In this document: positions 1 to 9,453 of the stretch, piece after piece | How positions within the stretch are numbered: position 1 is the first letter of the stretch | Layout of the letters: the number at the start of each line of letters is the position of its first letter | Assembly: GCA_000695325.1 (NCBI GenBank) | Contig: AVPN01000247.1 | Location: 3,287-24,445, forward strand | Length of the DNA: 21,159 bases | Reading direction: 5' to 3' | From: Pleurobrachia bachei | Lineage: Eukaryota > Ctenophora > Tentaculata > Cydippida > Pleurobrachiidae | Notes under the pieces: model-generated | The model's database searches: none | What the model was told of the DNA's origin: nothing | The model's input: the letters and a program-made list of their open reading frames with translations, nothing else | Position numbers and translations under genes: made by a program

Positions 1-279
1 CGATCTGGTGGTGATTCCGAAAGGATGATCCGGCACTATGCTGTCTCGCCTGTTCGGCGAGACTTGGCTGTGTGACTGTTTACAGTCCCAGATGAGTGGC
101 CCAAACCAAACCAAACCAAACTCACATAGAGCTCATAACGGAGATCCAATTCCATTTACCCAGCAAGACTGCAAGACAGGAGTTGTGTATATGCGACAGT
201 GAATCAAAACCCATTTAGAGATAGGGAGTCCCCTGTAATGAGACTAGAAGAATGGTTTACATTCCAATCCATGTTTTAC
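1..279 (-). other. RPE: Intron 1 of RPE (partial)
   Basis: Sequence downstream (minus strand) of the first RPE exon. I could not find the expected second exon, whose protein would begin near FVPN, so it probably lies off the left edge. The stretch holds a short CCAAA repeat near 102-121 and a GC-rich inverted repeat around 46-62. No gene is visible on either strand. Confidence 0.55.
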
Positions 280-411
280 GCCATCCATTACATCTAGATG
301 GAGGTAATCAGCCCCCGCGTCTAGCAGTCTTTGACATTCCTCTGTTAGTCGTGATAGGTCAGCATTCAGGATTGAAGGTCCGATCATACACCCTCCCTTG
401 CAGTAACCCAT
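280..411 (-). CDS. RPE: Ribulose-phosphate 3-epimerase, first coding exon (partial gene)
   Basis: Encodes the first 44 residues of ribulose-phosphate 3-epimerase, the cytosolic pentose phosphate enzyme that interconverts ribulose 5-phosphate and xylulose 5-phosphate. The family signatures are plain: [13 protein letters not shown] near the N-terminus (the substrate-contacting serine in GPSIL) and [14 protein letters not shown], whose H and D (residues 38 and 40) match the metal-binding His and Asp of the TIM barrel. The ATG at 411 is chosen because it gives a seven-residue lead before CMIGPS, close to the animal proteins; the frame stays open upstream to a GTG at 426 but without an earlier ATG. 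The exon ends in phase 0 at GGC before GTAAAA, just where the family sequence would continue with xFVPN. The rest of the gene is outside the window. Confidence 0.9.
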
Positions 412-787
412 GCTACATAGTACCACACACCCAATCTACCAACCCATAAACCACATCCTTATAACGGGAAATATTGGGGGAATATTGTAGGAATATTGGG
501 GGAATATTAGGGGAATATTGTAGGAATATTGGGGGCGATAGGGATATTTGTTTGGAGAATATTGGTGAGAGAGAAGACGAAGAAAAGCTCAATAACTACC
601 AGTTAAAGTGTAAAACAACGTCAAATAATTGTACGCCTATCGAAAGTGAAAACAACAATTCAAAGCTTAGAAATTGTCTTCGTAATTTTTCGTAAAATTG
701 AACAACTGTTTACATTTTCCCCAATAAACAAGTTTTGCCTTGCTCGACCCTCCTTCCCTGCGCCCGTTTGAACAAAACAAATCAAGT
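412..787. other. RPE upstream region / CHMP7 3' flank with AATATTGGGG repeats
   Basis: Gene-free gap between the RPE start codon and the CHMP7 stop codon. It must hold the RPE promoter and the CHMP7 3' UTR. From about 470 to 540 it carries an irregular tandem repeat of GGAATATTGGGG-type units, alternating with GGAATATTGTAG. I saw no clear TATA box and no convincing minus-strand poly(A) signal. Confidence 0.6.
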
Positions 788-1108
788 TCACTCAGTAAGA
801 AGTGTCCCAACCAACTTTCTTCCGGGTTTCCGCCTCATTTCAGGGGACATTCTCTCTTTCACAGATCGAGGTGCCACTTCACCCTTCTCTACAGGGTGCT
901 CATCCGCCTCAAACTCTCGCTGTGGAAATCTCGAGGGAGATGGACTTCTTCCGATTCTGGAAGGAGAAGGACTTCTACCCATTACAACTCGTGAGGGAGA
1001 AGGACTTCTACCCATCGTAATACGAGATGGGGATGAGCTTCTACCAGTTGATATGCGAGAGGGAGAAGAGGAGCGTTGTGTTGTATCCCCTTGACTTTGT
1101 ATTGGAAC
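788..1108 (-). CDS. CHMP7: CHMP7 last exon: SPSR-repeat tail
   Basis: Terminal exon of 106 codons plus stop, with acceptor TTCCAG before GTTCCA. It encodes five units of the type GRSPSPSR (variants RSSSPSR, GRSSSPSR, GRSPSPSR), then a charged stretch ending in KLVGTLLTE. The DNA repeat behind it spans roughly 925-1070. Serine-proline/arginine repeats suggest phosphorylation or RNA/nuclear association, which is inference. Human CHMP7 lacks such a long tail, so this could be a lineage extension or a separate small gene. The upstream exon (1298-1405) and exon 12 join it in phase 0, which favours one gene. Confidence 0.6.
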   Translation of the reverse strand, partial: VPIQSQGDTTQRSSSPSRISTGRSSSPSRITMGRSPSPSRVVMGRSPSPSRIGRSPSPSRFPQREFEADEHPVEKGEVAPRSVKERMSPEMRRKPGRKLVGTLLTE

Positions 1109-4100
1109 CTGGAATTATATATTATAGAGAGATTAGTGATATAATTTGGAAGCAATTACTTGAGTCGCCTGACACTGAGTCCGCAGTGAATGAACAAATC
1201 AACCAACTACTGAAAACCATTTCATAACTTATATCTTCTGATTTGGATTATACCCAGAACCAATTCATAGCTCTTCTGATTAGACCCAGAACCCTACCGT
1301 TTTATCAGGAGAGGGGCAGGAGTTTAGTTGTGATTCAATCATCTCCAGCTCATTCATCTCCTCGGATGTTAAAACGTCACCATCCTCTTTTGTCAAATCA
1401 ATCACCTATAACAGTTGGGTTGTTCAATTATTAACGGTCAAAATTTTCCTCAGACCTTTTTAGATGTTAAAACAGATCCATTTGGGTGACAAGTCCGACG
1501 TTGTTTACTGAAACAATTGTTGTGCATGCTTTACTATCTCCCTAACTCACAGCATGCTTCTTAGTTGGAGGTTCACTCTGGACACTACTACCCTCATCCT
1601 CATCCTCAAGATCATCAGGGTAGTCGAGGAGGAGGTTCAGACGTAGTAGACACAAGACGGTAGCTGGTGACGTCATTGCTGTGGAGAGCTCCTCCTCGTA
1701 CTCCTTGTACTAGGAGGGGGTTGGGGTGAGGGGGTTAGTATTTAATTATACAAAACTGAAGCACTAAATTTCCACCCTGTTGTTCTAAAACACTCCACCA
1801 GATATATGACTAAATCTAAACGAATCCTGGTTTGGGGTAATACAACTAAACAAGTGTACCTCATCAAGTTTGTCCATAATTTCATCAATTTCACTCAGGG
1901 AGATCTTGTTTTTCTGAAGGGCCTCTGCACCAGCCCGCATTGTAGAAACAATCTGTAGTGGGGGAGAGGGGGGAGTAATGACATCGAGGAAAATATTAAA
2001 CACAAGGTAGATTGTTTACTGCCTGACATTCAACAAATTTTTATTGTTGACTGTCAGGCAGCAAACTAAATACTTTTATCTTGTGTTTCTGGCAATCAGG
2101 ACATTTTTATGTCAGCTGATAATAAGCCGATAAAAAACCCTTACCGTTTTATTGCTTTGAGAATCGTATAACTGTAACAGAAGAGACTCAGTGTTCCCCA
2201 AGGCTACACTCCACTTATCTAGAGACTTCTCAAACAACTTCTTTCGCCTGCAAACAGTCGAGTGATAGGGGGTGGTTACGTTAAGTAATGTTTTTAAAAC
2301 TGCTGAATTAAACACTGTTCCATCTCTATACCGCTATAGTATTTTATCTCTTTACCTCAGGTGAGCCAATGCCTCGTTTTTATTGCGAGCTGATTTCGCC
2401 AACTTCAGCTGCTCCTCCATTCTCTCGGTCAGGGAGGATACTTTATTGGCCAGCAAGTCCCGTGTAGTGACAGCCTTGCCAATTGCTATATCCACTTGGT
2501 CTACTGGATCCACTCTTTTCTGGGCGGGCTGACGGACCTTAATCAGTGATACCGGCTCTCCGTACCGAGTTATATCACTACATAGGAAGAGGGGTGTGAC
2601 TGCAGGGGTGCTTTGCTTTGTGCAATGGATTTTCAAAGTTAATCACACTCACCCTGAGAATTCGAGGTATGAATCCAAGTACTGACTACTAGATGTGTGA
2701 ACATGTCTCCTACACAATTCCATCCACTCGTGTGGTGTGTAAAGGTAGCTGTCTGATGTACCATGTACCTCTCCCATCAGCTCCTCCTCCAAGTCTGCAT
2801 CATCTGTGTTCTGTGATGCTGATGATGTCATAGCTGTGGAGAGCTCCTCCTCATACTCCTTGTACTGGAAAGGATGGGTTGAGGGGGTTAGTATTCAATT
2901 ATACAAAACTGAAGCACTAAATTTCCACCCTATCGTTCTAAAACACTCCACCAGATATATGACTAAATCTAAACGAATCCTGATTTTTGGGAATACAACT
3001 AAACAAGTGTACCTCATCAAGTTTGTCCATAATTTCATCAACTTCACTCAGGGAGATCTTGTTTTTCTGAAGGGCCTCTGCACCAGCCCGCATTGTAGAA
3101 ACAATCTGTAGTGGGGGAGAGGGGGGAGTAATGACATCGAGGAAAATATTAAACACAAGGTAAATTGTTTACTGCCTCACATTCAACAAATTTTTATTGT
3201 TGACTGTCAGGCAGCAAACTAAATACTTTTATCTTGTGTTTCTGGCAATCAGGACATTTTTATGTCAGCTGATAATAAGCCGATAAAAAACCCTTACCGT
3301 TTTATTGCTTTGAGAATCGTATAACTGTAACAGAAGAGACTCAGTGTTCCCCAAGGCTACACTCCACTTATCTAGAGACTTCTCAAACAACTTCTTTCGC
3401 CTGCAAACAGTCGAGTGATAGGGGGTGGTTACGTTAAGTAATGTTTTTAAAACTGCTGAATTAAACACTGTTCCATCTCTATACCGCTATAGTATTTTAT
3501 CTCTTTACCTCAGGTGAGCCAATGCCTCGTTTTTATTGCGAGCTGATTTCGCCAACTTCAGCTGCTCCTCCATTCTCTCGGTCAGGGAGGATACTTTATT
3601 GGCCAGCAAGTCCCGTGTAGTGACAGCCTTGCCAATTGCTATATCCACTTGGTCTACTGGATCCACTCTTTTCTGGGCGGGCTGACGGACCTTAATCAGT
3701 GATACCGGCTCTCCGTACCGAGTTATATCACTACATAGGAAGAGGGGTGTGACTGCAGGGGTGCTTTGCTTTGTGCAATGGATTTTCAAAGTTAATCACA
3801 CTCACCCTGAGAATTCGAGGTATGAATCCAAGTACTGACTACTAGATGTGTGAACATGTCTCCTACACAATTCCATCCACTCGTGTGGTGTGTAAAGGTA
3901 GCTGTCTGATGTACCATGTACCTCCTCTAGTACAGTTCTCTTACACTCCTGAAACACGCCGTGAGTTACAAACGTCATGCACCGAATATATAATGTCAAG
4001 GATCTTTCTAGTGATAGTATTTTGTTTTCTGGCTCTTGTTCGAAGAATTCAGATCTGCACTATCTCAAAATAAGCTATTTCTCTCTGTACCTGTAGTACT

Positions 4101-4731
4101 GACATTACAACGAACATAGGTTCTCCTGTTTCAGGAACAATCTTCCTCCACACAGAGGTGAAGGGAGAGGCGAGGAGACTGAGGCCCCATTGGGACCACG
4201 ATACCGTCAACTTGTTGAGGGGAACCACAGTCTTCTTCTGGATCATATCCTCTAGCACACCCTCTAAACCTGAATTGTGAGAGTTACACAGACATGTACT
4301 GGGATCTCTCGCGCAGGGTAAATCTAGATATGTTCGTATTCCAAAAAAACTGGTACTGGTACTCACACATGGGAGGTAGGCCTCTCCACGCGAGACATCT
4401 CTTCAGCTCCTCAACACTGACAACTGGTGTACCCCTGTACTGACACACCTGGATAGAGGGGGTTCTTAGCAGCTAGCCCAGTCGAGAGAGATTACTAAAA
4501 GTGAAGTATCTGAACCCAGAACCACAATCCCGAACGGTGCCAAGGTTGTCATGATGATTTCAGTTTCTCGTAGTATACCTGACATATAAGGTTGCTCCAG
4601 AAGGCCAGTTTCCTAGTAGGTCTGACTGTGGGGGATGAGAAATCACTGATAAGGTATGACATTGCATCGGAGTCTCTCCAGTCTGGGGGCCATCTGAACC
4701 CGCCACCAGGCTGCTGATGATTCTGCTGCAT
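788..4731 (-). CDS. CHMP7: CHMP7 (ESCRT-III nuclear-envelope adaptor) with internal exon duplication, 14 exons
   Basis: CHMP7 recruits ESCRT-III to the reforming nuclear envelope through LEM2. Exons by GT-AG junctions and phase, in coding order: 4579-4731, 4367-4439, 4091-4269, 3806-3948, 3509-3730, 3298-3400, 3013-3105, 2653-2864, 2356-2577, 2145-2247, 1860-1952, 1551-1709, 1298-1405, 788-1108. The sum is 2184 nt, 727 codons plus stop, with every phase matching. Exons 1-4 match the CHMP7 winged-helix half (FRWPPDW; VVSVEELKRCL; VSWSQWGLSLL; HEWMELC). Exons 5-8 match the ESCRT-III core (PVDQVDIAIGK, LANKVSSLTERMEEQLKLAK, EALQKNKISLSEVDEIMDKL, DADLEEELMGE). Exons 9-11 repeat exons 5-7. Exon 8 joins the end of the core to a second copy of the exon 4 sequence, in frame. 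Without the repeat the protein would be about 517 residues (human about 453). Exons 13-14 add a SPSR-rich tail; their inclusion rests on adjacency and phase. The start is the ATG of MQQNHQQPGG. Confidence 0.85.
1298..1405 (-). CDS. CHMP7: CHMP7 exon 13 (acidic linker)
   Basis: A 36-codon exon in phase 0 at both ends, with acceptor TTATAG before GTG and donor ACG before GTAGGG. It reads VIDLTKEDGDVLTSEEMNE and onward to NSCPSPDKT: acidic and probably disordered. It joins exon 12 through the donor GTGAGT at 1545-1550. If that donor were not used, exon 12 would instead stop two codons later, at 1542-1544. I recognise no domain. Confidence 0.55.
1551..1709 (-). CDS. CHMP7: CHMP7 exon 12, copy of exon 8 carrying a complemented block
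   Basis: Begins like exon 8 (YKEYEEELSTAMTS). It then reads a hydrophobic run (VLCLLRLNLLLDYP) where exon 8 has the acidic ESCRT-III helix QNTDDADLEEELMG, and continues DDLEDEDEGSSVQSEPPTKKHA. The change is explained by plus-strand 1617-1658 being the complement, in the same direction, of 2772-2813. The reading frame is kept because length is unchanged. The exon 8 version fits the family, so this copy is probably the altered one. Confidence 0.7.
1617..1658. other. CHMP7: Complemented, non-reversed block (pair with 2772-2813)
   Basis: Every one of 42 consecutive bases is the Watson-Crick complement of the aligned base at 2772-2813, read in the same direction (offset 1155). Beyond 1658 the copies align normally with a few substitutions. 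To the left the duplication ends, so the left edge of the block cannot be fixed by comparison. Confidence 0.93.
2014..2066. repeat. Intronic hairpin, copy 1
   Basis: Inverted repeat in a CHMP7 intron: a 23-bp stem with two mismatches and a loop of about 7 nt. Arms run from GTTTACTGCCTGACA to its partner TGTCAGGCAGCAAAC. It could be a fold-back element remnant or a small RNA hairpin. The stem is short and the loop tight for a typical animal microRNA precursor. Confidence 0.75.
2653..2864 (-). CDS. CHMP7: CHMP7 exon 8: chimeric exon at the duplication junction
   Basis: This 212-nt exon fuses the end of the ESCRT-III core (YKEYEEELSTA to DADLEEELMGE) to the middle of exon 4 (VHGTSDSYLYTPHEWMELC onward). 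The join lies at about 2771-2772, inside coding sequence, and stays in frame. The exon starts in phase 0 and ends in phase 2, so it splices correctly to exon 9. DADLEEEL resembles the C-terminal acidic helix of ESCRT-III proteins. Confidence 0.75.
2772..3924. repeat. CHMP7: Direct duplication A, copy 2
   Basis: Right copy of duplication A. Its right break lies inside exon 4, after codons for VLEE, where the native upstream sequence begins. Its left break lies inside exon 8, after codons for ELMGE. Identity of the introns means a very recent event or an unmerged allele in the assembly. Confidence 0.95.
3167..3219. repeat. Intronic hairpin, copy 2
   Basis: Same hairpin in duplication copy 2, with one further arm mismatch (GCCTCACA instead of GCCTGACA). 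Little conservation pressure on pairing is implied, although with two copies this is weak evidence. Confidence 0.7.
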
Positions 4732-5615
4732 TACACTGTGTGTAACTGGGGTGTGTAACCACTGGGATGTGTGTAACCACTATGGTGTGTTACCACTGAG
4801 CTTGTAACTGTGTATTACAGCTCCGGTTTGATTTCAGCTGGAAACTGATTTAATCCATGATATTACATTTCCTAGATCTTAGTATATTGGTTATTTAGCT
4901 GCTAAATGGGTAGTGAAATAAAGAAATTATAATTTAACTTTCAAACAACAAAACATATCAGTCTATAATCTCTTCAAACACCACACTAACAAACATTCCA
5001 ACACCCTCCCCTCCAGTTAACTGTACACCCCCACATGGCACTACCAGGACATGTCCAGGGGGTAGTGGGCAGCCCTGGTGGGGCAGGTAGACGGTGGAGC
5101 CTGGTGTCCACATCCAGATCAGGTGAAATATTAAACTCCTGGTGTCATCCTGATGGTTACAATCCTCTGAGATGTGATCTGGGAGGGATGGTGATGAGAT
5201 ATAACTGCCATTTGATCTCCAAAACTAAACTTATTTCAGAATCTGAAGTCAAACCCGTGTTGACTAGTTAAGTTTAAAATGGGAATGGATGCCTCCAGGC
5301 TCTACCTAAAAACCCAAATTATTATCTGACTTCCTACCCGTGTCTGTGAACAGGAACATATCCTGATTCCTATACGAGGTTGAGAATTGTTCAGAGTTCA
5401 GACCCCAGTGCTGCCTGATATAGGGAACAACACCTAGTAACGTCACTCCTTCTGCTATCACCTATATTGTAATGTGGTTTAACTGGTGACTGGTTTTGAT
5501 TACTGGACATTTTGCAAGTGTGCAACTTTATTTATAAATGTAGAAAGTTAATACTTGAGGATTTTGTAGTGACAATATAATGGAGGTATCGAAACTCAGA
5601 AACTGGTACTCTGTT
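4732..5615. other. Intergenic region upstream of CHMP7
   Basis: Between the CHMP7 start codon and the stop codon of the next gene. Positions about 4738-4800 hold a degenerate tandem repeat around GTGTGTAACCACTGGGAT. A plus-strand open frame at 5035-5271 has no recognisable domain or convincing splice context. The rest shows nothing beyond the poly(A) signal of the neighbouring gene. Confidence 0.55.
5527..5532 (-). promoter_or_regulatory. Poly(A) signal AATAAA for the secreted-protein gene
   Basis: Minus-strand AATAAA (plus-strand TTTATT), 84 bases downstream of the stop codon at 5616-5618. Position and sense fit the end of the 11-exon gene. Confidence 0.55.
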
Positions 5616-8600
5616 CTACAAACTCCAAACACGACAAGAGGTGAACAACATACGAGCGTGTTTGCGGTCGCAGTACCCGTCTGGTGTTGATAAAGGGATC
5701 AAAATTATATGCGGTGGAAAACTATGCGGTGGAAAACTATGCAAAATTATACAGAATGCATGTAGAATCATTAGGGAATCAATATATGAGGAATGAGGGT
5801 ATGTAATTACCAGTGAAAAGTGGCACAACAAGTCCACAATCCCCGATTAGTTGATCGACCGGTTCTATCTGAGAAACAAACACATGTGAACAAAACAGAC
5901 ATCTTTTAGCACATCCACAAGATTAAAAAGTACATAATTGTGAACAATCCTGTAGGTACCTGAAACTACTCCTGTCTCCTGAATGTTACCTACAGTTCTA
6001 GAACACAGGTACCTGGAAGGCGGTAGTTTTCCTCAGGGAGTATTCCACCCAGGGTTTCCAATTGTGTTCTGCATTGTATAGGTCCTCGTCAGGTAGTGGC
6101 AACCCTTCAACCCTCGTCATCACCTGTGTGGTAGCGGGGTGAGAAAGGGTTAAAACAGTGTTAAAATGGGTAGAGCGGGATATGAGCTGGAATATCTCCT
6201 TTTGAAAAGGTAGAGAGGTAGCCTGACCTCCAGTAAACAATGGCTATTGTTGGAAGGGGACTCCTCGTGGTATATAGGTCAAACAGTCACACGCCATAGG
6301 TAATATTCATTATTCCCCCAATGAAAACACTGTCACACTAGAATCCCAGCTCACACATGTACTACAAATGACACAACTCCCAACTTTCCCGACACACACA
6401 AACATGGTTCTTATTCCACTGCAGTTGCACATCTCCATCACGTGGTTCAAAGGTTGAGACTATAAGAGACTCTGCAACACTCACACCCAAACACACACGT
6501 TGACAATAGTGTGTGTATATAAAGTGTGTTGAGAGTGACACATTTGACGTCATACAAGAGTGGTATCCATCCACACTAACACCCCCATCTCACTGTACCT
6601 CACTGATATCAACCCATAGCTGGGCGTGTGTCAGTTAGTTAGAGGATCGATATAAGTTGATATTCATTGCAGTTTTACAAAGTAATTCTTTCATGGAATA
6701 AATAAAACATAAGAACTAGAATACCTGTCATACGAGGGATCCTTTTCTTCTCTTTCAGTAGTAGGAGAGACATAGTCAGGGAGAACTGAGGAATGGGCCA
6801 GGAAGAGAGATCTGAAGTAGCCAATAACAAACCATCCTGATGCACCGCTGAAGGTTTGAATTGTTCATACACAGTGTCAGGCAGTTCTCAAACTTCAGAG
6901 TAAGGGTAATTAAAACAAAGACCCTGACTGTGACCACTGTGTTTCTTTCATTTCTAATTGCAGACTTAAGTTTGGGTGAATTAGGTGTAAAGCAGCAGTA
7001 TGGATGCTTGGTTCATGTCTTTATGTCTATATGTCTCTATCTCCCTACTAGTTACAAGGTTCATGTACTAAATCCCAAACTTACTCAACAATGTCCCAGT
7101 GGGCAGGTACAGGTGAGCCATCTGGGTATCCTGCAAAGTTCACCCTCTCCCTCAGATAGTTCACCTGGAGGTCAATCATACTGAGTGAAAGTCGGGCACA
7201 TCCGAGACACAAATACTAGGAGATCAATGATAGTGAGATACGGGCTCGTGTCTCGGACAAAACAACTAGAACCGACCTACAAAAGATGTAACTTTTGCTC
7301 AGATCTCATTTTTCAGAGAAGTAACTTTGTGCAAATTACTTGGCTGGAACATTCTTACTTTTGTTGTTAAAACAGTTTTATTAAGAGAAAGAAGTTGTTG
7401 AACCATGTCAGATCTTAGTATAGAAACATTACTCTCTATAGAGAAGAGATGAGTACAGTCCACTCTTTTACATGTTTCAGTTGCGTGTCTTCTTACTTCA
7501 CCCTCACTTTTATCTCTGAATTATTCGTATATTATCAACTGAATATCATAGTAAAACAAGCAGAGAAACATTATAAAGTATGCAAGTTGAGGGTACAACT
7601 AGTGTAGATATTAATACAACGTAAATTACTTGAAAGAAGGTAGATTATGACATGATAAGAGGTTGTGATAATGTTTGACGTACTTTGTGTATTCTGGTCC
7701 TAACACCAGGCCATCCAATAGCGAAGCCCCTGTTACATCTCTAATGGTATCCTGGTGCTCTGGGACAGTATTGTAAACTAGGTAGAAGATATCTGCCTTG
7801 TGAACACTTTGTGATAGCAACATTGTTAACCACTGAAAGGAGAGGAGTAAAACACAGTCAAAAAAGTAAGCAGAAAATTTAGCGACTAAAAATTATAGCA
7901 AATAAGCACAATAATACTAAAAATCCAGCAGTTCTATTTACGTGTCGAAGTAGAGGGGTCCACTGCCAAATAAATCCAGCTAGAACAACTTTAACCCCAC
8001 TCTGAGCAGCTTGTCTGCTCTCCTCTTCACACAGATAACATCTTCCATGCCATTTGTGAGAATCAGGCCAGTCAACCATAGCGTTAACTTTTGGAATATA
8101 GTTACTAAACCTGTAATAGTTGCTCAGTCTTTGAAGTACGAACTATACAACCTAGTACAAGTTCGAAAGCGCCAATGAACACCGTTTTTATGTTGCTTTT
8201 TTTAAAATCTAGAATGTTCTGAACCGTTTATTTTTGTACCAACCTGGAGAGAAGGTGAATGTTGGTAGCAGTTAAGATACATGGTCTAGTACGAGTATCA
8301 TAGTTTACCACTCTATTATCTGGCGTCATACCAACACGAACTGGCTCACTGAGACGGTGAACCAGGGACACACTAGTAGTAATCTGTGGGTGTGGGTATA
8401 AGAGGTTATCTGTGGGTGGGTATAAGAGGTGGTATGTAATCTTTGTGTGGGTATTAAGAGCAGCACATCTGGTGTGATTTTATTGAGTTTTATACTCAGC
8501 TAAAGCCTAAAAACCTTCTCCTCGCTGAATAAAATGTTATACGACAAACCTGATCGGATAGCCCGGATAAGTATTCGCTGATTCTCTTCCACATCCCAAT

Positions 8601-8964
8601 CATTATAACAGGATCTAACACGTCTGGTAGGAGATACATTTCAAGTTTCAACTTGATAAAGATATTTAAAAGAAAATATAAAAATAAACTTGTTCGTAGA
8701 AAATAAATATCTTTCCATCATGTATAACTTACCGTCTACAATTACTTTATTTTGTGTAATAAGTGAAACTATCTCTTCTCTACTGCATAGGTTGATGGCA
8801 AGAGGTGTTCTCAAATACACCACAAGTCCATCACGTTCCATAGACCGATTAATTCCACTTCGTAGCCAGGTTCTTTTAGATATCCGCAACGTTTCAGAGC
8901 TTGGTAGATCGTGATAGAATGACAACCCCTCAACACACAGAATCAGGGAGGTAAATAACAACAT
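5616..8964 (-). CDS. Unrecognised secreted protein, about 432 aa, 11 exons
   Basis: Exons in coding order: 8733-8964, 8550-8614, 8244-8383, 7942-8110, 7630-7832, 7085-7180, 6725-6847, 6583-6619, 6013-6123, 5811-5868, 5616-5680. All phases match and the sum is 1299 nt (432 codons plus stop). The protein starts MLLFTSLILCVEG, a likely signal peptide, followed by an NRS glycosylation sequon. Distinctive segments are GLVVYLRTPLAINL, VNAMVDWPDSHKWHGRCYLC, GVKVVLAGFIWQWTPLLRH, ERVNFAGYPDGSPVPAHWD, GASGWFVIGYFRSLFLAH, and a C-terminus rich in Cys/Trp (DGYCDRKHARM to VWSL). No downstream transmembrane helix is evident in the spliced form. I do not recognise the family; an extracellular or lysosomal enzyme is only a guess. 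The weakest junction is exon 8: its donor here is GTGTTA, while a better donor (GTACAG) 16 bases upstream would need an unusual acceptor in exon 9. Intron 10 contains a 15-bp tandem repeat at 5709-5738. Confidence 0.75.
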
Positions 8965-9288
8965 GGACTATTTGAAAAGCAAGTTACATATAAAACAAAG
9001 GTATACCCATTACCCAAGTCCCAAGTCAATTTAGAAGATAATTTCTGTGAAAAAACAGGGGCTGTGCTAACTAGAAATGGAACATACTCCATCAAGTTGA
9101 GCCTTACACTTTTTTCGGGGTTAGCAGGGGGCTTTCCTACCTTAAATAATTACAGGTATTGGTGGTATTGATCAAAAACGATTCGAGCGGAGGCTGAAAG
9201 GATTCAATTCGTAAAAAACGGTTACTGTCAAGTTTATAGTGAGCGAATTCTACAAGTTGAATCTTGAGCATGAAGCCTTAATCCTGTA
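7881..9288. repeat. Direct duplication B, copy 1
   Basis: Covers intron 4 to exon 1 and the upstream region of the unrecognised secreted-protein gene. It matches 9393-10800 at a constant offset of 1512, apparently identical but for isolated changes (for example 9171 against 10683) and the complemented block at 8972-9021. Confidence 0.95.
8972..9021. other. Complemented, non-reversed block, copy 1 (pair with 10484-10533)
   Basis: Fifty consecutive bases that are each the complement of the aligned base in copy 2, in the same direction. The block lies just upstream of the start codon at 8964. A 7-bp tandem repeat, CCCAAGT at 9013-9019 and 9020-9026, crosses the right edge intact, which suggests that this copy is the native one. 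Confidence 0.95.
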
Positions 9289-9392
9289 GAGGAACGGACT
9301 GAGAGGAGAGATCTTGTTGCCAGATTGAGGGAGAAGAGGGAACAAGAGCCAGAGAAAATCTTTAGAATTAGGAGGGGCTCTGTTGTTGAGAT
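9289..9392. other. Unique spacer s1 between B copies
   Basis: 104 bp with no match to the flank of either duplication. It begins directly after TGTA (9285-9288), the same point at which copy B2 runs into C1. It shows no terminal TG/CA and no inverted repeat with s2. Confidence 0.6.
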
Positions 9393-9453
9393 AGCGACTA
9401 AAAATTATAGCAAATAAGCACAATAATACTAAAAATCCAGCAGTTCTATTTAC

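Larger units (their letters stand above)
1616..2771. repeat. CHMP7: Direct duplication A, copy 1
   Basis: Left copy of a segment of about 1.15 kb covering part of CHMP7 exon 12 through part of an exon 4-like sequence. It abuts copy 2 with no spacer (period 1153 for most of the length, 1155 at the left end). From about 2036 rightward the copies look identical, introns included. Scattered differences sit at the left end, around 1660-2030. Confidence 0.95.

Noticed and set aside
735-1094. Plus-strand open frame of 119 codons with EGEGLLPI repeats
   Set aside because: It is the shadow of the minus-strand SPSR exon, which has splice sites and joins the CHMP7 chain in phase.
6675-6872. Alternative frame of exon 7 (VHQDGLLLATSDLSSW)
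   Set aside because: Exon 6 ends in phase 2, which requires the other frame (GASGWFVIGYFRSLF).
8972-9021. Ordinary micro-inversion as the explanation of the B block
   Set aside because: The reverse complement of one block does not match the other, and the block is not mirror-symmetric. Only the unreversed complement fits, at every position.
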